Shown here piece after piece: positions 1 to 5,418 of a stretch of 5,418 nt of DNA. A program made the position numbers and the translations under genes. Each line of letters opens with the position of its first letter. Position 1 is the stretch's first letter. The stretch spans positions 1 through 5,418 of the forward strand of contig QNXS01000088.1 of assembly GCA_003978865.1 (NCBI GenBank), written 5' to 3'. This stretch comes from Archaeoglobus sp. (lineage in GTDB: Archaea > Halobacteriota > Archaeoglobi > Archaeoglobales > Archaeoglobaceae). The notes beneath the pieces are model-generated. The model was not told the DNA's origin and ran no database searches. It was given only the letters and a program-made list of their open reading frames with translations.

Positions 1-1
1 T

Positions 2-805
2 AATGAAATTATATATAAAAATATTATAGAGCTTATGAACAGAATTGGTGTGAGATATTTTGTTTTTATGATGATATTAATTATCAGTATAATTTCAAGT
101 GTGGTATCTGTAATAGTTTCGGCAGTGATACTATCAGAGATCGTAAATGCAATGCCCGTTGACTGGGACAGAAAAGTTAAGATAACGGTTGTTGCATGTT
201 TTGCTGTTGGACTTGGTGCGGCTTTAACACCGGTTGGAGAACCTCTCGCTACAATAGTTGTGTCAAAACTGAAGGGTGCACCGTACAATGCAGACTTCTT
301 TTTTCTTTTTAGGTTACTTGCTGACTTTATAATACCCGGAATAATAGCAATGGCTGTTCTTGGAGCATACTACGCCGGTAAGTCCGAAACATCTGTAGTA
401 AATTTACCCGAATACACGGAAACTCTAAGAACTGTAGTGATGAGAGCTTTGAAAGTTTACGCGTTTGTATCTGCTCTCGTATTGCTCGGTAGAGGATTAA
501 CTCCACTCGTAATGTGGTATTTTACAAAAATCCCCCCAGCTGTACTTTTCTGGGTAAATATGATTTCAGCTATACTTGATAATGCCACACTGGCAGCTGC
601 TGAAATAGCACCCATGCTTAGTCTACCCCAGATAAAGAGTGCTTTAATAGGGTTGCTGGTTTCAGGAGGAATGTTAATTCCCGGAAATATACCCAACATA
701 GTTTCAGCTGGAAGACTCAGAATAAAAAGTGGAGAGTGGGCTAAGATTGGTATTCCTGTGGGTCTTGTTATGATGCTTGTATACTTTGTTATAATATTTA
801 TATAA
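2..805 (+). CDS. DUF1646 family integral membrane protein, putative ion transporter (5' partial)
   Basis: The first ATG is at 35, but the frame is open back to base 2 with no stop, and the visible 256 residues after that ATG already start in the middle of a membrane protein. I therefore call it 5' partial; the family is usually about 350 residues, so roughly 90 N-terminal residues should lie outside. Counting from the ATG at 35, hydrophobic segments fall at about 8-36, 47-64, 89-114, 138-160, 168-190, 200-222 and 236-256. Two re-entrant-like motifs are visible, TPVGEP (65-70) and PGNIPN (216-221), plus LDNAT (181-185). Paired motifs of this kind occur in the ion transporter (ArsB/NhaD-like) superfamily, and this combination is what I recall for DUF1646. 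Substrate is unknown; monovalent-cation or anion exchange is only inference. A TAA ends it at 803-805. It probably belongs to a separate transcript from the next gene, which has its own TATA box. Confidence 0.8.
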   Translation, partial: NEIIYKNIIELMNRIGVRYFVFMMILIISIISSVVSVIVSAVILSEIVNAMPVDWDRKVKITVVACFAVGLGAALTPVGEPLATIVVSKLKGAPYNADFFFLFRLLADFIIPGIIAMAVLGAYYAGKSETSVVNLPEYTETLRTVVMRALKVYAFVSALVLLGRGLTPLVMWYFTKIPPAVLFWVNMISAILDNATLAAAEIAPMLSLPQIKSALIGLLVSGGMLIPGNIPNIVSAGRLRIKSGEWAKIGIPVGLVMMLVYFVIIFI

Positions 806-832
806 ATTTATATTTATAGACAATAAAAATAC

Positions 833-840
833 TATAAAAT
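833..840 (+). promoter_or_regulatory. TATA box of the GTPase gene
   Basis: The octamer TATAAAAT is centred about 25 bases upstream of the ATG at 861. In archaea the TATA element is centred near -26, so the start site would fall at or within a base or two of the ATG, giving a leaderless mRNA. No Shine-Dalgarno sequence precedes the ATG (bases just before it read cgaccg), which fits. The surrounding 55-base gap is very AT-rich, so other TATA-like words exist at 801-818. Confidence 0.55.
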
Positions 841-860
841 TTAGAAATAAAAATCGACCG

Positions 861-2474
861 ATGAAAAGCAATAAAATATATATTTTCTTAAGCCCAACCT
901 GTCGTGTGGACAGATTGTTAACTCTCCTCAAAAAGGGAGAAGGCGAAAACGTAGAATTTAAAGAGTTTTTAAGTCTATACCACCTGAAAGAAAGTAGATT
1001 TCAATCTCTTGCATGTCAGATGAATCATAGATTGATAATGGGCAGAGGGAAAGCCATCTATGTCGTTGGAGTGTCCGATAGGGGAGAGTTAAAAGGAGTG
1101 AGTGAAGACAGTTTTAATGAGACTATAGATGTTTTGAAGAGGATTGCCGGTGAAATTGGAGCTGTTATAAGCTCTGTTGAGAAATACGAGCTTGGTGAGG
1201 GGCTCGTAGGTATAGTAGAAATACGGAAAATCAGTAGGGAAAAAGAGCATATACTGATAGGAACTGCCGGACACGTTGATCACGGGAAATCAACTCTTGT
1301 AGGCTGTCTTATCACGGGAAAATCAGACGATGGTGATGGTGCAACAAGGATCTACCTTGATGTTCTCAAACACGAGATAGAAAGAGGGTTAAGTGCAGAT
1401 CTGAGTTTTGCTGTTCTCGGTTTCAGGAATGGAAGACCAATAAGAATGAAGAATCCTCTGAGCAAGAGGGAAAAAGCAGAGATTGTAGAACAGGCTGAAA
1501 AGCTTGTATCCTTCGTTGACACGGTTGGACATGAACCTTGGCTCAGAACGACAATAAGAGGATTGCTTGGGCAGAAAATAGATTATGGATTGCTTGTAGT
1601 TGCTGCAAACGACGGAGTTATGAGAACTACAAAAGAGCATCTCGGGATACTTCTCGCAATGGATCTGCCAGTAATTATAGTAATAACCAAAGCTGACATG
1701 GTCAATGAAAGAAAGCTAAGGGAGGTAATATCCTCGATTTCATCCCTTTTGAGAGGTGTTGGAAGAGTACCCTACTATATAAAAACTGAGAAAGATGTTA
1801 AAAAAGCGTCAAACCTTGTATTCTCGAAACCGGTGGTTCCGATAATCATCACATCCGCACTAACTCTTGAGGGTTATTCTCTCCTTGAGTCCATGCTGTA
1901 CTATTTAAAATCAAGAAAATTTACAAAGGAGAAATTCCTGATGTACATAGACAGACTATACAGAGTAAGTGGAGTTGGAACTGTTGTCAGCGGATGCATA
2001 AGGTCGGGTGAACTGAAAGAAGGGGATGAAGTTTATATAGGCCCATTTCACGATGGCACATTTAAAAAAGTTAGAGTGCAGAGCATGGAAATGCACTATT
2101 ATAGAGTAAGTAAAGCTGAGGCTGGAGACATAGTTGGTGTTGCTGTAAAACCTATCAAGTTTGATGAGTTAAGGAGGGGCATGGTGCTATCGGAGAAGGA
2201 ACCCAAAGCTGTGTGGGAGTTTGAAGCGAACGTTATAGTGTTCACTCATCCAACAAGAATAAAAAGAGGGTACGAACCTGTAGTACACATAGAGACAATA
2301 GCTGAAACTGTAGTATTTGAAGATATGGACAAAGAATATTTAAAAGCCGGAGACAAAGGGAAAGTGAGAATGAAGTTCAAGTATCATCCATACTATGTTT
2401 TTGAGGGACAGAAATTTATATTTAGAGAGGGTAGAAGTAAGGGAGTTGGGGAAATAGTAAGAGTCTACGATTAA
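861..2474 (+). CDS. GTPBP1-like translational GTPase (EF-Tu/EF-1alpha superfamily) with AlbA_2-like N-terminus
   Basis: This 537-residue protein is a translation-factor-type GTPase of the archaeal GTPBP1-like family, close to the usual family length. Residues about 26-80 (GEGENVEFKE, then AIYVVGVSDRGELKG) resemble an AlbA_2/Schlafen-type domain. The G domain follows: P-loop AGHVDHGKST (136-145), switch I around RGLSAD (175-180), G3 DTVGH (220-224), G4 TKAD (276-279) and G5 TSAL (331-334). A beta-barrel domain II (about 356-445) and domain III (about 452-537) complete the EF-Tu-like layout. G4 has Thr instead of the standard Asn; human GTPBP1 also carries TK-x-D, so this supports the family call. 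The start at 861 is favoured by the TATA spacing; GTG at 906 and TTG at 915 are alternatives, and the AlbA_2-like block begins after both. Precise role is unsettled: eukaryotic GTPBP1 relatives act in ribosome rescue/elongation and mRNA turnover; cytoplasmic action is inferred. Confidence 0.88.
   Translation: MKSNKIYIFLSPTCRVDRLLTLLKKGEGENVEFKEFLSLYHLKESRFQSLACQMNHRLIMGRGKAIYVVGVSDRGELKGVSEDSFNETIDVLKRIAGEIGAVISSVEKYELGEGLVGIVEIRKISREKEHILIGTAGHVDHGKSTLVGCLITGKSDDGDGATRIYLDVLKHEIERGLSADLSFAVLGFRNGRPIRMKNPLSKREKAEIVEQAEKLVSFVDTVGHEPWLRTTIRGLLGQKIDYGLLVVAANDGVMRTTKEHLGILLAMDLPVIIVITKADMVNERKLREVISSISSLLRGVGRVPYYIKTEKDVKKASNLVFSKPVVPIIITSALTLEGYSLLESMLYYLKSRKFTKEKFLMYIDRLYRVSGVGTVVSGCIRSGELKEGDEVYIGPFHDGTFKKVRVQSMEMHYYRVSKAEAGDIVGVAVKPIKFDELRRGMVLSEKEPKAVWEFEANVIVFTHPTRIKRGYEPVVHIETIAETVVFEDMDKEYLKAGDKGKVRMKFKYHPYYVFEGQKFIFREGRSKGVGEIVRVYD
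2415..2422 (+). promoter_or_regulatory. Possible tRNA promoter TATA box inside the GTPase gene
   Basis: TTTATATT lies within the last codons of the GTPase gene. A start site about 26 bases downstream would give the tRNA-Ser precursor a 5' leader of about 40 bases, to be removed by RNase P. The gap between GTPase stop and tRNA is too short for a separate promoter, so either this element or read-through from the GTPase promoter must supply transcription. The word is AT-rich and could be chance. Confidence 0.3.
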
Positions 2475-2485
2475 TTTTCATTAAT

Positions 2486-2567
2486 GCCGGGGTTGCAGAG
2501 CTCGGTACTGCGGGGGATTCGAGATCCCCTGCCCTCGGGCACGTGGGTTCAAATCCCACCCCCGGCG
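2486..2567 (+). tRNA. tRNA-Ser(CGA)
   Basis: A full cloverleaf can be folded by hand. The acceptor stem is 2486-2492 with 2560-2566, all seven pairs Watson-Crick. The D stem is 2495-2498 with 2508-2511, and GG at 2504-2505 is the invariant G18-G19. The anticodon stem is 2513-2517 with 2525-2529, enclosing the loop TTCGAGA. The anticodon is CGA at 2520-2522, decoding the serine codon UCG. A long variable arm (2530-2541, TGCC paired with GGCA) marks a class II tRNA. The T stem is 2543-2547 with 2555-2559, with the loop TTCAAAT. The discriminator is G2567, as in archaeal serine tRNAs. CCA is not encoded (tcc follows), so it must be added by CCA-adding enzyme. No intron is present. The gene begins 11 bases after the GTPase stop codon. 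Confidence 0.95.
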
Positions 2568-2778
2568 TCCTGTATGCCCCAAAATGCCTTATACGCCACT
2601 AAAAAGTTTTCTAAAAGCTTGTTTACGACAGTATTAACGTTAACGTATATTCCCAGATCCCCCAACTCTTTAAATATCAGACCTGAGAATAATTCTAACT
2701 CTCTCATAATGATGCCAGCTCATGACCATTCTGCTGTACTTTATATAACTCAGGAATCTAAATTAAAAGGTATCAGTT

Positions 2779-2783
2779 AAAAA
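2779..2783 (-). terminator. Possible T-run terminator of the minus-strand ORF
   Basis: Read on the minus strand, a run of five T begins 7 bases after the stop codon of the ORF ending at 2791, and a second run of four T follows at 2768-2765. Archaeal transcription often ends at such T-runs without a hairpin, and I see no stem-loop here. Short T-runs are common in AT-rich DNA, so the support is modest. Confidence 0.25.
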
Positions 2784-2790
2784 TTGTCAA

Positions 2791-3225
2791 TCAACAAAAT
2801 CTAAATATCTTTGCCAATAATTCTCTCCATTCCTCAGGATTCTCCCTTGCAAGATTGTCATTCAACTCTGCTTTTCGCATGTAAAACCAAGATATAAACT
2901 CTACTGTGTCCTTTATCTCAACTCCCCTTTTTCTTGTCCACTCATTAAGCCTATCTCTTTCTTCTTTTTCAGGTAATACGTCATGAAAAACAAATACCTG
3001 CTTTTTATAGGCGTTGTCAATCAGCTTCTCGCAAATTTTAACCGTAGTCCCGTAATTCAGTATAAGTTCTTCTTCAGAGAAGCTTTTTTTATTTGCTAAA
3101 CAGTCAATAGAGTGCGTTCCATCTTCAACCACAATCTTAAACCATATTTCTCCATCTATAGCATCAACTCTCTCCTCAGTGAGATAGCAGTCTTCTCCAT
3201 AAATAGCTTTCACCATCTCAAGCAT
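2791..3225 (-). CDS. Hypothetical protein, start uncertain, possibly 5'-truncated
   Basis: I do not recognise this protein. From the first ATG (3225) it has 144 residues, is soluble-looking, highly charged, and has no signal peptide or membrane segment. The frame is open a further 126 bases upstream to a TAA at 3354-3352. That extension reads like real protein (for example FYDWGIESVYF and YYPHSPEEFKNS) but contains no ATG, GTG or TTG. The true start may be non-canonical, or the gene may have lost its 5' end. A GAGG lies 14 bases before the ATG at 3225, rather far for a ribosome binding site. Near the C-terminus, a hydrophobic strand (KQVFVFHD, 75-82), a charged helix (85-100), a short strand (GVEI, 101-104) and FISWFY (110-115) alternate in an alpha/beta pattern seen in many folds, including PD-(D/E)XK-like nucleases. 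I cannot assign catalytic residues, so no function is claimed. It points towards the tRNA and away from arsR. Confidence 0.5.
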   Translation of the reverse strand: MLEMVKAIYGEDCYLTEERVDAIDGEIWFKIVVEDGTHSIDCLANKKSFSEEELILNYGTTVKICEKLIDNAYKKQVFVFHDVLPEKEERDRLNEWTRKRGVEIKDTVEFISWFYMRKAELNDNLARENPEEWRELLAKIFRFC

Positions 3226-3364
3226 ACTATTTTTGAATTCCTCTGGGGAATGTGGATAATACCTTTCTTCAACTTTCCAGAAGAACAGCTTTCTGTTAAA
3301 ATAGACGCTCTCTATTCCCCAGTCATAAAAGGTTGCTTTACCTATGCACTTTTAACCAGAATAA

Positions 3365-3372
3365 TTATAAAT
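3365..3372 (+). promoter_or_regulatory. TATA box of the arsR-cadA-like operon
   Basis: TTATAAAT is centred about 26 bases before the arsR ATG at 3394, so transcription should start at or next to that ATG, giving a leaderless mRNA. No Shine-Dalgarno sequence precedes the ATG because the whole interval is filled by the operator palindrome. The complement (ATTTATAA) could also work as a TATA element in the opposite direction, towards the minus-strand ORF, with a start near 3343. Confidence 0.65.
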
Positions 3373-3373
3373 C

Positions 3374-3393
3374 AATTGAACAATTGTTCAATT
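3374..3393 (+). promoter_or_regulatory. ArsR/SmtB-type operator: perfect 20-base palindrome
   Basis: AATTGAACAATTGTTCAATT is identical to its own reverse complement over all 20 bases and ends directly before the arsR ATG. Its centre is the 6-2-6 arrangement TGAACA, two bases, TGTTCA (3377-3390), the core known from SmtB-class metal-sensor operators. It lies between the TATA box and the expected start site. From this position a bound repressor would block RNA polymerase loading and possibly TFB contact; metal-loaded repressor would let go. The gene directly downstream encodes a repressor of this family, so autoregulation is the natural reading. Confidence 0.85.
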
Positions 3394-3729
3394 ATGGAAG
3401 GAAACTGTGACACCGGTAAACCCGACCAACCGCCTAACCTACCACCCGATGAAAAAATAGCTGAATTAGCCGAATTCTTAGAAGCTTTCAGCGATTTCTC
3501 GCGTATAAAAATTCTACTTGTACTGCAAGAACGTGAATTGCGTCCATGCGAAATTTCTAAGATTGTTGGCTTATCAGTTTCAGCAGTTGCACATCAACTG
3601 AGAGTGCTGCGAGATAAAAGACTGGTGAGGTACTTTCGCGAAGGTAAAAGCGTGTACTATGCTCTGGATGATGAACATGTCTCGGCTATTCTGAAAACAG
3701 CTCTTGAACATGTGAACGAAAGAAGGTGA
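3394..3729 (+). CDS. ArsR/SmtB-family metal-responsive transcriptional repressor
   Basis: This is a 111-residue winged-helix repressor of the ArsR/SmtB family. Residues 20-46 form the N-terminal helices, 53-76 the helix-turn-helix (EISKIVGLSVSAVAHQLRVL), and 78-91 the wing (YFREGKSVYYAL). The C-terminal helix keeps all four ligands of the SmtB alpha-5 metal site: D93 and H95, with H106 and E109 from the partner subunit. The spacing is the same as D104, H106, H117, E120 of SmtB. The alpha-3N site of CadC is incomplete: C52 matches the second Cys of its ELCVC motif, but the first is Arg50, and only one N-terminal Cys (C5) exists. Zn2+ (or Co2+) sensing is thus more likely than pure Cd2+/Pb2+ sensing. 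The frame is open upstream to 3112, but the ATG at 3394 is chosen because TATA box and operator place the transcript start there and the family begins at this point. It is co-transcribed with the ATPase gene. Confidence 0.93.
   Translation: MEGNCDTGKPDQPPNLPPDEKIAELAEFLEAFSDFSRIKILLVLQERELRPCEISKIVGLSVSAVAHQLRVLRDKRLVRYFREGKSVYYALDDEHVSAILKTALEHVNERR
3723..3729 (+). promoter_or_regulatory. Shine-Dalgarno site deciding the TTG start of the ATPase
   Basis: AAGGTGA overlaps the stop codon of the repressor gene and ends 4 bases before TTG at 3734. GGTGA is complementary to the archaeal 16S rRNA 3' end, so it supports both the unusual TTG start and translational coupling of the two genes. Confidence 0.75.
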
Positions 3730-3733
3730 AAAC

Positions 3734-5418
3734 TTGCAGAAGAGTGAGATTAAACAGCTATTGCTGCTAACAGCTTCGGCAGTTTTGTTTATATGTGGTA
3801 CTTTTCTTGGAACTTTAAACAATTTTGTAGGGAGTGCAGTTCTACTTACTGCATACATTATAGCGGGCTGGAAAATCATACTGAAAGCGATAAAAAACAT
3901 GAGTAAGACTGCTGTGTTTGATGAGAACACATTGATGACGATAGCTACAGCTGGAGCAATTTTAATTCATGAGTTACCGGAAGCTGTTGCTGTAATGCTC
4001 TTCTTCAGAATCGGTGAATTTCTCCACGATTTAGCTTTAAGCAGTTCAAGGCGTTCAATAATGTCTTTACTTGAAATAAGGCCGACGTATGCCAACCTAA
4101 AAGTTAATGAAAAAGTTGAAAAAGTTAAACCGGAAGAAGTTAATGTCGGGGATTTAATTATTGTTAAACCGGGAGAAAAGGTTCCGCTTGATGGAACGGT
4201 TGTTGAGGGTTCATCTATTATTGATACATCGGTTTTAACGGGAGAGTCTGTACCAAGAAGTGTTAGTACTGGAGATGAGATACTATCAGGTGTTGTAAAT
4301 CTGAGTGGAGTGCTAACAATAAGAGTTACCAAACCGTTTAGGGAGTCTACTGTTTCGAAAATTCTTGAGCTTGTGGAAAAAGCAAAAAGAAGAAAGGCAA
4401 AAACTGAAAAATTCATAACAAAATTTGCACGTTACTATACACCCGCTGTAATAGTACTGGCTGTATGTATAGCTTCAGTTCCACCCATACTGTTCAATAA
4501 ACCAGCATTTCCGTGGATATATAGGGCTCTGGTTTTACTTGTAATATCCTGTCCGTGCGCATTAGTTCTTTCCATTCCTCTCAGCTACTTTGCTGGCATC
4601 GGAAGACTTGCTAAGGAGGGAATTCTCGTTAAAGGTTCTAACTTCATAGATCTGCTGAACAACGCCAGAGTCGTTGCATTTGACAAAACTGGAACTCTTA
4701 CTAAGGGTAAATTTAAGGTTGTTGAAGTGATCTCCAAGAACAGTTTCAGCACGGATGATGTCCTGATGTTTGCAGCCTTAGCGGAGCAAAATTCAAACCA
4801 TCCGATAGCTATGGCAATAATTCAAGCTTGTAGCATCAGAGGTATTGAGGTTGAGAGATATGAAGTTGAAAGATGCGAGGAGATAGCCGGGATGGGCATA
4901 AAAGCAAAGATTGGCGAAAAGTCGATTGTAGTGGGAAGTGATGCAATTATGCATGCTGAAAGGATAGATCATGACACGTGCAGGATTGAAGGTACTATAG
5001 TTCATGTTGCTGTAGATGGAATCTATGCAGGCTACATAAAGGTGTCTGATGAATTAAAGGAAGGGGTAGAAGATGCCATTAAAGAATTGAAGATGCTCGG
5101 ATGCAGAGTTGTTATGCTTACGGGAGATAGCAGAGAAGTTGCAGAAGTTGTGGCTGGTAAGCTTGGAATAGAGGATTTCCACGCTGAACTTATGCCAGTT
5201 GACAAAGTAAACACAATCAGAATTCTGAAAAAAGAGGGTACTACTGTATTTGCTGGAGATGGAATGAACGATGCACCAGTAATCGCTGAGGCAGACGTGG
5301 GGGTTGCAATGGGTGCTATGGGTAGTGATGCAGCAATAGAAACAGCTGACGTAGTGATAATGGATGACAAAATATCCAAGATTCCAAAATCTATACGGCT
5401 GTCAAGAAAAATTCAGAA
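3734..5418 (+). CDS. cadA: P1B-type heavy-metal ATPase, Zn2+/Cd2+/Pb2+ exporter (3' partial)
   Basis: The 561 visible codons encode a heavy-metal translocating P-type ATPase that pumps divalent soft metals out of the cytoplasm using ATP. Membrane helices lie at about 9-27, 32-50, 67-98 (a pair), 237-254 and 264-285. The metal-site motif CPC is at 273-275 in the sixth helix, followed by ALVLSIPLSYFAGIG, typical of Zn/Cd rather than Cu pumps. The actuator loop has TGES (169-172), the phosphorylated Asp is D317 in DKTGTLT, the nucleotide-binding His-Pro is H356-P357 (NHP), TGD is at 463-465 and GDGMNDAP starts at 508. About 70-80 residues with the last two helices, which hold the remaining metal ligands, are beyond the window. 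There is no N-terminal heavy-metal-associated domain or CxxC motif. The start is TTG at 3734, chosen because a strong ribosome binding site precedes it and the first helix begins at once. It starts 4 bases after the repressor gene and is presumably controlled by it. The symbol is by function; zntA would be equally apt. Confidence 0.92.
   Translation, partial: MQKSEIKQLLLLTASAVLFICGTFLGTLNNFVGSAVLLTAYIIAGWKIILKAIKNMSKTAVFDENTLMTIATAGAILIHELPEAVAVMLFFRIGEFLHDLALSSSRRSIMSLLEIRPTYANLKVNEKVEKVKPEEVNVGDLIIVKPGEKVPLDGTVVEGSSIIDTSVLTGESVPRSVSTGDEILSGVVNLSGVLTIRVTKPFRESTVSKILELVEKAKRRKAKTEKFITKFARYYTPAVIVLAVCIASVPPILFNKPAFPWIYRALVLLVISCPCALVLSIPLSYFAGIGRLAKEGILVKGSNFIDLLNNARVVAFDKTGTLTKGKFKVVEVISKNSFSTDDVLMFAALAEQNSNHPIAMAIIQACSIRGIEVERYEVERCEEIAGMGIKAKIGEKSIVVGSDAIMHAERIDHDTCRIEGTIVHVAVDGIYAGYIKVSDELKEGVEDAIKELKMLGCRVVMLTGDSREVAEVVAGKLGIEDFHAELMPVDKVNTIRILKKEGTTVFAGDGMNDAPVIAEADVGVAMGAMGSDAAIETADVVIMDDKISKIPKSIRLSRKIQ

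Noticed and set aside
2700..2760. Possible C/D box guide RNA (aatgatgcc resembling a C box)
   Set aside because: The C box is imperfect (TGATGC instead of TGATGA) and no D box CTGA follows at a suitable distance on either strand.
2484..2780. Plus-strand ORF of 98 codons beginning at ATG 2484
   Set aside because: It starts in the bases just before the tRNA and reads through the whole tRNA-Ser gene; the translation has no recognisable domain and the phrase WVQIPPPAS is the usual product of reading a tRNA T-arm as protein.
2568..2790. Possible integrated element or attachment site behind the tRNA-Ser
   Set aside because: tRNA 3' ends are common integration sites, but no integrase gene and no second copy of the tRNA 3' end is visible in the window.
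3112..3393. N-terminal extension of the ArsR frame upstream of ATG 3394
   Set aside because: It would run antisense through the minus-strand ORF, across the promoter and operator, and the family starts at about the ATG at 3394.
3967..4416. Minus-strand ORF of 149 codons inside the ATPase gene
   Set aside because: It is antisense to the well-supported actuator domain of the P-type ATPase; its Ser/Thr-rich repetitive translation is typical of an antisense shadow.
5032..5379. Minus-strand ORF of 115 codons inside the ATPase gene
   Set aside because: Antisense to the TGD and GDGMNDAP region of the ATPase; low-complexity Ser/Ala/Ile translation without a domain.

Overview
The window looks archaeal, most likely euryarchaeal. 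The evidence is a DUF1646-type membrane protein, an archaeal-type GTPBP1-like translational GTPase, a tRNA-Ser gene with no encoded CCA, and TATA elements placed about 26 bases upstream of start codons, as expected for leaderless archaeal transcripts. Base composition is AT-rich. Gene content would suit something like the Archaeoglobales, but I cannot fix the genus from the sequence.

Left part (1-2567, plus strand). The window opens inside a DUF1646 integral membrane protein whose frame is already open at base 2, so its N-terminus lies outside. After a 55-base gap with a well-placed TATA box comes a 537-residue GTPase with an AlbA_2/Schlafen-like N-terminal region. A tRNA-Ser(CGA) gene starts only 11 bases after the GTPase stop codon.

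Middle (2568-3393). A non-coding stretch of about 220 bases is followed by a minus-strand ORF of unknown function. Its frame stays open for 126 bases upstream of its first ATG without offering any normal start codon. It may have a non-canonical start or be a 5'-damaged remnant.

Right part (3361-5418, plus strand). This is a compact metal-resistance operon: an ArsR/SmtB-family repressor followed after 4 bases by a P1B-type Zn2+/Cd2+/Pb2+-exporting ATPase that runs off the window. A TATA box, a perfect 20-base palindrome and the arsR ATG follow one another directly. The palindrome contains the classical SmtB/ArsR 6-2-6 core (TGAACA, two bases, TGTTCA). The simplest model is that apo-repressor sits between TATA and the start site, excluding TFB or RNA polymerase, and metal binding to the alpha-5 site of the repressor releases it so that the pump is made.

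The metal operon is a well-known type of system. I see no wholly new system here. The most notable points are the unusually clean archaeal operator-promoter layout, the minus-strand ORF with no start codon facing that promoter, the GTPase with its AlbA_2-like N-terminus, and the tRNA gene packed against it.
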